Program-made: the position numbers and the translations under genes
NCBI RefSeq assembly: GCF_004833285.1
Contig: NZ_STFG01000002.1
Coordinates: 62,001-126,000, forward strand
From: Lampropedia puyangensis
GTDB taxonomy: Bacteria; Pseudomonadota; Gammaproteobacteria; Burkholderiales; Burkholderiaceae_C
Length of the DNA stretch: 64,000 nucleotides
Direction: 5' to 3'
Notes under the pieces: model-generated
Database searches by the model: none
The model's input: the letters and a program-made list of their open reading frames with translations, nothing else
Told to the model about the DNA's origin: nothing
Part shown: positions 45,462-54,131 of the stretch, in pieces
How positions within the stretch are numbered: position 1 is the stretch's first letter
Layout of the letters: every line of letters starts with the position of its first letter

Positions 45462-46583
45462 ATGCCTCGTCCTATTCATGCCGTGATCCATACCCAGGCA
45501 CTTCGCCACAACATGGACATCATGCGTACCCGAGCGGCGGATGCCAAATTGTGGGCCGTCGTCAAAGCCAATGCCTACGGGCACGGTATTGAACGTGTTT
45601 TTGATGCGTTTCGCGCGGCAGATGGTTTCGCCTTACTGGATCTGCAAGAAGCCGAGCGTGTACGCGCATTGGGTTGGCGCGGTCCTATCGTGCTGCTGGA
45701 GGGCGTCTTTGAATTGCGTGATTTAGAGCTGTGTTCGCGCTTAGGCATTTGGCATGCGGTGCATTGCGATGCACAAATTGATATGCTGGCGGCACACAAA
45801 ACCCATGTGCCGCACCGGGTGTTTCTCAAACTCAACGGCGGTATGAACCGGCTGGGATTCAAACCTCAAAGTTATCGCGCAGCATGGTCGCGGCTGAATG
45901 CCTTGCCACAGGTCGAAGAAATTTCGTTGATGATGCATTTCAGCGATGCAGACGGCGCACCAGGCATTGCCCAACAACTTGCGGTGTTTGAAGCCGCTAC
46001 AGAAGGTTTGCCGGGTGAGCGCAGCATTTGCAACAGTGCTGCGACATTGCGGTTTGCCGCAAGCGATGCGCAGGCACGGCAAGACTGGGTGCGCGCTGGC
46101 ATCGCGCTGTATGGCAGTTCACCCAATTACCCCAGTGCAACGGTGCAGGACTGGAATTTGTTGCCAACAATGAGTTTGCGCAGCGCGATCATTGGCGTGC
46201 AACACTTGCAGCCGGGCGATACCGTTGGGTATGGTTCACGGTTTGTGGCTGATTCACCTATGACTATTGGCGTTGTGGCGTGCGGCTATGCCGATGGTTA
46301 TCCCCGGATTTGTGATACTGGCACACCAGTGTTGGTCGACGGTGTACGCACACGCACCATTGGCCGCGTGAGTATGGATATGCTGGCTGTGGACTTGACG
46401 GCGGCCAAAGCGCAGGGTAAACCTGCCGATTTTGGTAGCGAAGTTACCTTGTGGGGGCAGGCATCGGCTAGCCATGGCTTCACTGTGTTGCCTATTGATG
46501 AGGTGGCCGCCCATGCGCAAACCCTCGGGTACGAACTGATGTGTGCTGTGGCCCCGCGTGTGACCATGCAGACGCAAGACTAG
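45462..46583 (+). CDS. alr: Alanine racemase
   Basis: 373 residues. The PLP lysine lies in [11 protein letters not shown] (about 35); the second catalytic Tyr is in TVGYGSRF (about 256). [11 protein letters not shown] and [12 protein letters not shown] are further family marks. It interconverts L- and D-alanine for peptidoglycan and is a pyridoxal-phosphate dimer in the cytosol. No clear ribosome binding site immediately before ATG 45462. Divergent from lplT. Confidence 0.96.
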   Translation: MPRPIHAVIHTQALRHNMDIMRTRAADAKLWAVVKANAYGHGIERVFDAFRAADGFALLDLQEAERVRALGWRGPIVLLEGVFELRDLELCSRLGIWHAVHCDAQIDMLAAHKTHVPHRVFLKLNGGMNRLGFKPQSYRAAWSRLNALPQVEEISLMMHFSDADGAPGIAQQLAVFEAATEGLPGERSICNSAATLRFAASDAQARQDWVRAGIALYGSSPNYPSATVQDWNLLPTMSLRSAIIGVQHLQPGDTVGYGSRFVADSPMTIGVVACGYADGYPRICDTGTPVLVDGVRTRTIGRVSMDMLAVDLTAAKAQGKPADFGSEVTLWGQASASHGFTVLPIDEVAAHAQTLGYELMCAVAPRVTMQTQD

Positions 46584-46591
46584 CCTCGCGA

Positions 46592-46611
46592 GGCGCATCG
46601 TGCGATGCGCC
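46592..46611 (+). terminator. GC-rich hairpin after alr
   Basis: GGCGCATCG, loop TG, CGATGCGCC forms a perfect nine-bp stem nine bases past the alr stop. Only CTCTT follows, so termination is not certain. Confidence 0.5.
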
Positions 46612-46638
46612 CTCTTGCCAACCCATTGAGACACCTTC

Positions 46639-47661
46639 ATGCTCGGATACATCCTCAAACGCCTGCTGTTGATGGTTCCCACTCTGTTGGGTGTGTTGCT
46701 CATCACGTTTGTGATTGTGCAGTTTGTTCCTGGCGGGCCCGTCGAGCAATACTTGGCAGAAGCGCGCGCAGGTGCCGGCATTGAGGGCGGCGGGCTCAGC
46801 TACCGAGGCAACGAAGGCATTGATGCTAAGCGCCTTGAAGAAATCAAGGCCTTGTATGGTTTCGATAAGCCTGCACACGAACGTTTTTTTCAAATGTTGG
46901 GTCAATTCGCGCGCTTTGATTTAGGGCGCAGCTTCATGTACAACAAAGACGTGTGGCAACTGATCAAAGAGAAACTCCCGGTTTCTATCAGCTTAGGGTT
47001 GTGGACGTTCTTGATCAGTTATTTGATTGCCGTCCCGCTTGGCGTGGCCAAAGCCGTTCGAGCAGGCAGCCGATTTGATTTTGCGACTACGCTGCTGGTG
47101 CTGATTGGTTATGCCGTGCCCGGCTTTGTGCTGGGGGTGGTGCTCTTAGTGGTTTTTGGCGGGCAGTTGGAATGGTTCCCGCTGCGCGGACTGACTTCTT
47201 CCGGTTGGGAGGACATGAGCATTGCCCAGCGTGTGTGGGATTATTTGTGGCACATCACATTGCCCGTCGTGTCCATGGTGGCAGGTAGTTTTGCCGTGAC
47301 CACTTTGCTGACCAAAAATGCCGTATTGGAAGAAATTCGTAAGCAATACGTGTTGACTGCCAGAGCCAAAGGCCTAGGCGAGCGTCAGGTGCTGTGGCGC
47401 CATGTGTTTCGCAACGCCTTGATTCCGATTGTGACGGGATTTCCTGCTGCATTCATTGGCGCTTTTTTTGCCGGTTCGTTGCTGATTGAAACGCTCTTTA
47501 CGCTGGATGGTTTAGGGCTGTTGGGCTATGAAAGCATTATTCGGCGCGACTACCCAGTGGTGCTTGGTACGCTGTATCTATTTACTTTGATTGGCTTGGT
47601 GGCCAAACTAATAAGCGACCTGTGCTACGTGTGGGTTGACCCGCGTGTGAAGTTTGATTGA
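46639..47661 (+). CDS. yejB: ABC transporter permease, YejB-like (peptide/microcin C type)
   Basis: 340 residues, six hydrophobic segments. The start MLGYILKRLLLMVPTLLGV and the inserted loop EARAGAGIEGGGLSYRGNE are typical of YejB within the DppB/OppB permease family; the EAA-like loop is ARAKGLGERQVLWRHVFRNA and the end is WVDPRVKFD. It would pair with YejE (permease), YejF (ATPase) and YejA (binding protein), none of which is present on either side, so it is an orphan here. Upstream is alr. Followed by a hairpin at 47679. Confidence 0.85.
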   Translation: MLGYILKRLLLMVPTLLGVLLITFVIVQFVPGGPVEQYLAEARAGAGIEGGGLSYRGNEGIDAKRLEEIKALYGFDKPAHERFFQMLGQFARFDLGRSFMYNKDVWQLIKEKLPVSISLGLWTFLISYLIAVPLGVAKAVRAGSRFDFATTLLVLIGYAVPGFVLGVVLLVVFGGQLEWFPLRGLTSSGWEDMSIAQRVWDYLWHITLPVVSMVAGSFAVTTLLTKNAVLEEIRKQYVLTARAKGLGERQVLWRHVFRNALIPIVTGFPAAFIGAFFAGSLLIETLFTLDGLGLLGYESIIRRDYPVVLGTLYLFTLIGLVAKLISDLCYVWVDPRVKFD

Positions 47662-47678
47662 TGCTTCATGACTCCAAA

Positions 47679-47700
47679 AACGGTGCCTATTGGCGCCGTT
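47679..47700 (+). terminator. Hairpin after the YejB-like gene
   Basis: AACGGTGCC, loop TATT, GGCGCCGTT, a nine-bp stem with one G-T pair, in the convergent gap before pepA. No T tract directly follows on the plus strand; on the minus strand the stem is followed by TTTTGGAG. Confidence 0.5.
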
Positions 47701-47801
47701 GTCACCCCTTTTGGGTACAGGAAGCTAAGCTTTTGCAGACCTTCCCTAGTGCGCCGCGTATGCTTTGCGAAGGAGATCGCTGCACATGCGTGGCGCATGA
47801 G

Positions 47802-49334
47802 TTATCCCTTTTTACTGGTGCTTGTTCCGGTGGTTTTTCGAGACGTTTTCGTTGCTGCAGGCAACGGCAGTGCTTGGTTGAGGATATATTGGGTTAGTAA
47901 GCCAACCGGGCGGCCAGTTGCTCCTTTTGCGGCGCCGCTTTTCCATGCTGTTCCGGCAATATCCAGATGGGCCCAGGGCCAGCTGCCAATGAATTTTTGC
48001 AAGAACTTGGCTGCTGTAACTGCACCAGCTTCGCGACCGGCCACGTTGGCCATATCGGCAAAATTGGTTTTCAGGCCGCCGCCATATTCAGCATCCAAAG
48101 GCATGCGCCAGCCTAGATCTTGCGTTTGTTCGCCAGCTTTCAGTAAATCATGGGCCAAGGCGTCGTCACTGGCGAATACGCCACTGCGCACACCGCCCAG
48201 TGCAATGACGCATGCGCCTGTTAATGTGGCAATGTCGATCACAGCTTTGGGCTGTAAACGGTCGGCGTAAGTGAGTGCGTCGCACAGAATCAAGCGACCT
48301 TCGGCATCGGTGTTGAGGATTTCAATGGTCTTGCCGCTCATGCTGGTGACCACATCGCCTGGCTTGATGGCTTTGCCGCCTGGCATGTTTTCGGTCGCGG
48401 CAATCAAACCCACCACATTCACACGCGGTTGTAGTTTGGCTAGCGCTTGGAAGACGCCCAACACACTGGCAGCACCGCACATGTCGAATTTCATTTCGTC
48501 CATGCCAGCTGCTGGTTTGATGGAAATGCCGCCGGTGTCAAACGTTACCCCTTTGCCTACCAACACAATCGGTTGCTCTGACTTGGCTGCACCTTGGTAA
48601 TGCAGTTCAATAAACTGCGGGGGCTGAGTGGAGCCTTGGGCTACGGCAAGGAATGCGCCCATTTTGAGTTTTGCAATGTCGCGTGGGCCGTGGATTTTGG
48701 CGGTGATGCCTTTGGCCTTGCCCAATTCTTGTGCGGTTTTTGCCAGCTCGGTGGGTGTTGCATGGTTTGCCGGTAGGTTGCCCAGTTCCTTGGCCAATTC
48801 CACACCTGCAGCAATACCTACAGACTGGACAAAGCTGCGCTGGATTTTGGCTTTATCGGCTACGCCAACTACCAATTTCTGCAAGGCGATTTTTTTCTCA
48901 CTTGGTTTGGTAGCGGTATAACGGTAGCCACTGTCACTTAAGCTTTGTACCAGTGCATGCACTGCGCAGTCATCCAAGGTCGCATGCAAGCTGACAACTG
49001 CGGCCTTCTCGGTTGTGCTTTGGCGCAACGCGCTGGTAGCGCTGGCCAGGGCTTTGCTGATATCGGTTGCACTGCCAGCACCAGATGCGATCAGCAGAAC
49101 GCGGCGGGCAGCAACTTGTGCGACACTGTAGAGCCACAAATGATTGCCCGTTTGGGTCAAGTCAAGGTCTTTGGCAGCAAGTGCCTGTGTAATGGCCGTT
49201 TCCAAGCCCGATGTGGTTTTGCCTGTGGCTGTTTTTACGCTGTCTGCGTCTGGCAGTAACACCACTAAAAGGTCTACTTTTTCTTTTGCAGCAGACAGTA
49301 AATTCAGGCTTTTGAGTTCCAACGTTGTTGGCAT
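47802..49334 (-). CDS. pepA: Leucyl aminopeptidase (M17)
   Basis: 510 residues. The M17 catalytic domain carries metal and active-site motifs: VGKGVTFDTGGISIKP (Lys, Asp), MKFDMCGAASVLG, and the signature NTDAEGRLILCDAL. The N-terminal about 165 residues form the macro-like domain. A Lys/Thr/Ser tail ends the protein. It removes N-terminal residues from peptides in the cytosol, and E. coli PepA also binds DNA. AAAGGA lies before ATG 49334. Divergent from lptF across 59 bp, an arrangement common in proteobacteria. Confidence 0.95.
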   Translation of the reverse strand: MPTTLELKSLNLLSAAKEKVDLLVVLLPDADSVKTATGKTTSGLETAITQALAAKDLDLTQTGNHLWLYSVAQVAARRVLLIASGAGSATDISKALASATSALRQSTTEKAAVVSLHATLDDCAVHALVQSLSDSGYRYTATKPSEKKIALQKLVVGVADKAKIQRSFVQSVGIAAGVELAKELGNLPANHATPTELAKTAQELGKAKGITAKIHGPRDIAKLKMGAFLAVAQGSTQPPQFIELHYQGAAKSEQPIVLVGKGVTFDTGGISIKPAAGMDEMKFDMCGAASVLGVFQALAKLQPRVNVVGLIAATENMPGGKAIKPGDVVTSMSGKTIEILNTDAEGRLILCDALTYADRLQPKAVIDIATLTGACVIALGGVRSGVFASDDALAHDLLKAGEQTQDLGWRMPLDAEYGGGLKTNFADMANVAGREAGAVTAAKFLQKFIGSWPWAHLDIAGTAWKSGAAKGATGRPVGLLTQYILNQALPLPAATKTSRKTTGTSTSKKG

Positions 49335-49393
49335 GATGTGCTTTCCTTTGGTCAATACGGCCTATAAATAGAACAATTGATTCGTCCAAACCC

Positions 49394-50497
49394 ATGTTGT
49401 TTGATGCTTCTTTACGCAAGGATTTATCCCGCAGTTTCATTGGCACCTTGACCGTGTTGCTCACGGTGGTCGTCACGCTAATGCTGATTCGCACGCTGGG
49501 CCAAGCTAGCAAAGGTTCGGTCAGTCCGTCTGACATTATGCTGGTGATGGGCTACACCGTGCTTGGCTATATGCCGATTGTGCTGAGTTTGAGTCTGTTT
49601 GTGGCCATCATAGGTACCTTGGCGCGCATGTACCAAGACAGCGAGATGGTGATTTGGTTTGCCAGTGGCATGGGCATTGCAGGAATTTTGCCAACGCTGG
49701 CGCGCTTTGCATGGCCGCTGATTGTGGCTATTGCTGCCTTGGCATTGGTGGGCTGGCCTTGGTCGCAGGCACAGATTCTGGATTTGCGCTACCAGTTTCA
49801 GCAACGCAGTGATATTGACCGCATTGCGCCTGGCGAGTTTCAGGTCTCATCCAGCGGTGACAGCGTGTTTTTTGTCGACCGTGATAGCAGTTCTTTGGAG
49901 CAAGCCAAACAAATCTTTTTTGCCCGTATGCAAAGTGAAGAAAGCTCTGTGACCGTGGCCAAAGAGGCAAGTCTGATTCAACAAGATGGCCAGACATGGG
50001 TGCAATTGGCTTCGGGCCAGCGGGTAGAGCAAATTCAAGGGGCTAAACCAGCCATCCGCGTGATGGAGTTTGACCAGTACGATGCTTTGCTGCACCGTGA
50101 CCCTGTGGGGGCGGCGCAATCATCAGTGCGCTCAACGCCATCGCTCGACTTGTTGCAACAATCCAATGATTTAGCCAATGCCTCTGAACTGGCTTGGCGC
50201 CTGGGGCTGGTTTTCGCGGCCATCAATTACGTGATCTTGGCACTGGCGTTGACCAGCAGTAATCCACGTTCAGGCCGCATGACCCACATCGTGACAGCGT
50301 TGCTGGTTTTTGTGGTCTATTTCAACTTACTTTCGTTGGGTGAGAGCTGGGTTGGACGCGGGGTTGTCAGTGCTCCAGTTTGGCTGGTGGTGTTGCACGG
50401 TGGTGTGTGCGCTGTAGGCTTGGCTTGGCTGTGGATGCGCAATGCCCAGTGGTCGCTCAAACGGTTGTGGGCGCGCAGGCAGGAGGTGCGTGTATGA
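49394..50497 (+). CDS. lptF: LPS export ABC transporter permease LptF
   Basis: 367 residues. Three N-terminal and three C-terminal membrane helices flank a periplasmic jellyroll (about 130-255; GEFQVSSSGDSVFFVDRD). MYQDSEMVIWFASGMG is the LptF/G coupling segment that contacts LptB. It extracts LPS from the inner membrane with LptG and LptB (35.6 kb). TATAAAT lies about 20 bases upstream. Its stop overlaps the lptG ATG. Confidence 0.95.
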   Translation: MLFDASLRKDLSRSFIGTLTVLLTVVVTLMLIRTLGQASKGSVSPSDIMLVMGYTVLGYMPIVLSLSLFVAIIGTLARMYQDSEMVIWFASGMGIAGILPTLARFAWPLIVAIAALALVGWPWSQAQILDLRYQFQQRSDIDRIAPGEFQVSSSGDSVFFVDRDSSSLEQAKQIFFARMQSEESSVTVAKEASLIQQDGQTWVQLASGQRVEQIQGAKPAIRVMEFDQYDALLHRDPVGAAQSSVRSTPSLDLLQQSNDLANASELAWRLGLVFAAINYVILALALTSSNPRSGRMTHIVTALLVFVVYFNLLSLGESWVGRGVVSAPVWLVVLHGGVCAVGLAWLWMRNAQWSLKRLWARRQEVRV

Positions 50498-51639
50498 AGG
50501 TTGTTACACGCATGCTGCAAAAGGAAATCATGGCCGCAGTGGCTATGACAACCAGCGCATTTCTTGCTTTGTTGATGTTTTTTGATCTGATCAGCGAAAG
50601 CCGCTTTGCCAGCCGTGCTGGCGCAGACAGCTACGGCATCACTGACGCGTTGGCACATTTGGCGTTTTCTGCGCCGATGCATGTATACGAGCTGATGCCC
50701 ATTTGTGTGCTCATTGGCACGGTGTTTGTCATGGCACGCTATGCCAAGACATCGCAGTTCACGATTTTGCGTACCGCAGGTTTAGGCCCTTCACGGGCAT
50801 TGGGCATCTTGCTCACGATTGGAGCCGTGTTCACAGGCCTGACCTTTGTTGTGGGCGATTATGTGGCCCCTTGGGCCGAGCGCTCTGCCCAACTGCTGCG
50901 TGCGCAGCATGTAGGGGGGCAGATTGTGGCCGGAGGCGGTACTGGTGCATGGCTGCGCGAGCGCCAAGGCGATCATTCCGTGATTGTGAGTGTTGCCGCG
51001 TTACAAACAGATGGTGAGGTGGTTGGTATTCGGATTTTTGAATACGACCGCGACGGACGGTTGGCTCGCCAGATTCATGCCAACAGCGCACAGGTCGACA
51101 GTGGTGCATGGCTGCTGGAGCAAGCACGTGAAGAGGTTCTGCCCGTTACCAGTGCGACCCCGGTGCGCGAATCTGATGGCAGCTTGACTGGCACGATGGA
51201 GTCATTGCGTGTAACCCAGTACCCTCAACTGCGTTGGGAAACCTCGATGAACAGAGAGATGATCAACGCCGCGATTCTCAAGCCTGATGGCATGTCCACC
51301 TTGCAGTTGGCCAACTATGTAAGCCACCTCAAAGCCAATGACCAGTCTACTCAGCGTTTTGAGTTGGAGTTGTGGCGTAAGGTGTTTTACCCTTTGGGGT
51401 GTTTGGTCATGATGGTGCTGGCGCTGCCTTTTGCTTACCTGCACTTTCGCTCAGGCGGCATCATGGGCTATGTTTTTGTTGGCATCTTGGTGGGCATCAG
51501 CTATTTGCTGATGAACAACGTATTAGGCTATGTGGGGAACATTCGCGGTTGGTCGCCGCTGCTCACTGCAGCAACGCCTGCGCTGGTCTATAGCGCATTG
51601 GCGTTGGGGGTCTTCACGCACATGGTGCGCCAGCGTTAG
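50494..51639 (+). CDS. lptG: LPS export ABC transporter permease LptG
   Basis: 381 residues, same fold as LptF: helices at both ends and a periplasmic jellyroll (about 150-265). Coupling segment: YAKTSQFTILRTAGLGPSR. AGGAGGTG precedes ATG 50494, and the ATGA overlap with lptF couples translation. It forms the LptB2FG exporter. Converges with the glutamate-synthase-like gene. Confidence 0.95.
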   Translation: MKVVTRMLQKEIMAAVAMTTSAFLALLMFFDLISESRFASRAGADSYGITDALAHLAFSAPMHVYELMPICVLIGTVFVMARYAKTSQFTILRTAGLGPSRALGILLTIGAVFTGLTFVVGDYVAPWAERSAQLLRAQHVGGQIVAGGGTGAWLRERQGDHSVIVSVAALQTDGEVVGIRIFEYDRDGRLARQIHANSAQVDSGAWLLEQAREEVLPVTSATPVRESDGSLTGTMESLRVTQYPQLRWETSMNREMINAAILKPDGMSTLQLANYVSHLKANDQSTQRFELELWRKVFYPLGCLVMMVLALPFAYLHFRSGGIMGYVFVGILVGISYLLMNNVLGYVGNIRGWSPLLTAATPALVYSALALGVFTHMVRQR

Positions 51640-51645
51640 TTTGCG

Positions 51646-51678
51646 TTCGTTGGCGCGAATACGCTGTTAGCCAGCGAA
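51646..51678 (+). terminator. Inverted repeat in the lptG / glutamate-synthase-like convergent gap
   Basis: TTCGTTGGC (51646-51654) pairs with GCCAGCGAA (51670-51678) with one G-T pair and a 15-base loop. It lies between converging genes and may serve both strands. T tracts are short. Confidence 0.5.
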
Positions 51679-51679
51679 C

Positions 51680-53311
51680 TCAAAATAATTTACTTCGCTG
51701 TAGTTCTGCCACTTGCGGGGGCGGTGCAAAACTGTCGCTGCGAGCAACGTGCCAGAATGTACGAAAAAGGCCATGGGCGATCGCAGGCTCTCCGGAAAGC
51801 AGCGCTCCTGGTTGCAGAAAGGGATACAGCGTTGCAAAGGAACGCACTTCGTACGGGTTGATGCGGCGAATGATGTGTTCAGGCCCCAGTTGGCTAGGGT
51901 CAACTAAACCTGCGGCGCCCAAAATGTCGCGCAAAGCCTTCAGGGTGTTTTCGTGGAAATTGAAAACCCGCGTTGCCTTGTCAGTCGCATCCAGGTGTTT
52001 CCAGCGTGAGCGGTCTTGGGTCGCGATCCCTGTGGGACATTTGTCTGTATGGCAAGACAGTGACTGGATGCAGCCCAATGCAAACATGAAGCCGCGTGCA
52101 GCATTCACCCAATCGGCCCCCATCGCAATCGTGCGTGCAATGCCAAATGCACTGGTAATTTTGCCTGCTGCACCAATGCGAATTTGGTCGCGAATATTCA
52201 ATCCAACCAAGGTGTTGTGTACCAGCAGCAATGCCTCGTTCATGGGCACGCCAATGCTGTTGCTAAATTCTGGCGGTGCCGCTCCTGTGCCACCTTCTGC
52301 GCCATCGACCACAATGAAATCGGGCAGTAAACCGGTTTCTTGCATGGCCTTGGCAATACCAAACCACTCCCAAGGGTGGCCAATGGCAAGTTTGAAGCCC
52401 ACAGGCTTACCACCTGACAAAGTACGTAGTTTTTCAATGAATTGCAGCAACTCTAACGGCGTTGAAAAGGCCGAATGCGCGGCTGGCGAAATGCAATCTA
52501 CCCCTTGAGGAATGCCGCGTGTAATGGCAATTTCTGCATTCACTTTGCGTCCAGGCAGCATGCCGCCATGTCCGGGTTTGGCCCCTTGTGAGAGTTTGAC
52601 TTCAATCATTTTGACTTGCTCAAGCTGGGCATTCTGAATGAACCTCTCCTCGCTGAAATGCCCCTGTTCATCGCGGCAACCGAAGTAGCCAGAGGCGATT
52701 TGCCAGACCAGATCACCCCCACCTTCGCGGTGGTACATCGAGATCGAACCCTCTCCCGTGTCGTGGTAGAAATGGCCTTTTCTCGCCCCGTTGTTGAGCG
52801 CACGAATGGCATTGGCTGAAAGCGAACCAAAACTCATCGCCGAGATATTGAGCACACTGGCTGAGTATTTGTGCTTGCAACGTGAGCCGCCTACCAGCAC
52901 GCGAAAATCATGCGATGGGTTGTGTGCTGGTGCCAGAGAGTGGTTGATCCACTCGTAATCTGTGCTGAAGACATCCATCTGTGTGCCAAATGGCACCACG
53001 TCATTGAGATTCTTGGAACGCTGGTAAATCATGGCGCGGTCCAGCCGCGAAAAAGGCACTTCCTCTTTGTCTGTTTGCACAAAGTATTGGCGAATCTCGG
53101 GGCCAATGGATTCCAGTCCGTAGCGAAAGTGCGCCAATATCGGGTAGTTCCTGCGTAGCGAGCTGCTCGATTGCCGCATGTCCAGTAAGCCCAGCAAGAA
53201 TGTGGCCGAAAAAAACATGAAAGCAGCCCACCACCATGGCCAGGTCCAGGCCAATACGAAGGAGAGGGTGGCCAACACGATGGAAAGTGCGAAAGGAAGG
53301 TATCGACTCAT
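51680..53311 (-). CDS. Membrane-anchored FMN-binding glutamate-synthase-family oxidoreductase
   Basis: 543 residues. Two N-terminal membrane segments (PFALSIVLATLSFVLAWTWP, then WWAAFMFFSATFLLGLL) precede a domain like the central FMN/iron-sulfur part of GltB: ISAMSFGSLSANAIRALN, GAKPGHGGMLPG, VDGAEGGTGAAPPEFSN and a cluster motif CHTDKCPTGIATQ. It lacks the glutaminase domain and has no GltD partner nearby, so it is not a normal glutamate synthase; electron donor and substrate are unknown. ATG 53311 is supported by AAGGAAA. Stand-alone gene. Confidence 0.88.
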   Translation of the reverse strand: MSRYLPFALSIVLATLSFVLAWTWPWWWAAFMFFSATFLLGLLDMRQSSSSLRRNYPILAHFRYGLESIGPEIRQYFVQTDKEEVPFSRLDRAMIYQRSKNLNDVVPFGTQMDVFSTDYEWINHSLAPAHNPSHDFRVLVGGSRCKHKYSASVLNISAMSFGSLSANAIRALNNGARKGHFYHDTGEGSISMYHREGGGDLVWQIASGYFGCRDEQGHFSEERFIQNAQLEQVKMIEVKLSQGAKPGHGGMLPGRKVNAEIAITRGIPQGVDCISPAAHSAFSTPLELLQFIEKLRTLSGGKPVGFKLAIGHPWEWFGIAKAMQETGLLPDFIVVDGAEGGTGAAPPEFSNSIGVPMNEALLLVHNTLVGLNIRDQIRIGAAGKITSAFGIARTIAMGADWVNAARGFMFALGCIQSLSCHTDKCPTGIATQDRSRWKHLDATDKATRVFNFHENTLKALRDILGAAGLVDPSQLGPEHIIRRINPYEVRSFATLYPFLQPGALLSGEPAIAHGLFRTFWHVARSDSFAPPPQVAELQRSKLF

Positions 53312-54131
53312 GGTGGGGTTTCCTTTTGTTTTAACGCGCACTGAACGTTAACACGAGTCGACAGCCGGCTCTGCTGCTATGGCGCAAGTTCCAACGGTTG
53401 CCAGCAATATTAGGTGCAGCCTATACAACAACTGAGGTGTAGGACACATCTCGCCATGCAGAAGTGTTCTAAGTCGTCAGCTACGGAAGCAAAGAAGAAC
53501 CAAAAGTGTTCCGCTGGCCAGCATGTTGACGTGCCTCGCTGCACACGACAAAAGGGTTCAAGGGAACTTCGTGCTGGGTATGTCTTTGCCTTTTTGTGTT
53601 CTTTTCTTGCTGCATGCGCTTGAAGTCAGATTAAACAAACGCCATAAGCACGAAGAACAACGTTGTCTGCATTCGTTTTTCCTTGCGATGCTGCCCTGGT
53701 AAAACACAAGTGTATTGTTTTGTTATTTTTTTTGTAGTGCTAATTCAATACTGAATTTTCGCAGCTCAGAGAAATGGATGTTGATACAGAAAACCGTAAG
53801 AGTTATTTTTTTTGCTTAATAAATGGGCAAACACAGCATTTGACACGATTTCCATTGTTGCATTCGATCTTGTTTGTTAAACAAAGTCAATCATGGTTAA
53901 TCTTAGTGTTATTTAGATACCTTTAGTTTCATTTTTGAGCTTAGTTACATAGAATCAACCAAACCGAGTTTTCGGAGTGCTTTGCGCTTGCGATTGAGTT
54001 TTAGTGGCATTTTTTGCTGCATTGCAACAGTACGCAAGGCTTGGTTTAACGATGTGTTTCTGTTTGTTTTTCTTTCTTGGGGATGCAGCAGGAATGCACT
54101 ACCAATAATTTCATTCAATGTGGGATTAATC
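53312..54131. other. Long AT-rich upstream region of the DUF11 protein gene
   Basis: About 820 bases with low GC, especially 53690-53960. A TTGACA (53840-53845) with a poor -10 (TTCGAT, 53863) and other AT-rich promoter-like words are present, but none is convincing. No riboswitch recognised and no credible gene. Low GC upstream of a large surface-protein gene is compatible with nucleoid-protein silencing. Confidence 0.5.

Noticed and set aside
53414-53623. A 69-codon frame upstream of the DUF11 protein gene
   Set aside because: Odd composition, no ribosome binding site, no recognisable feature.
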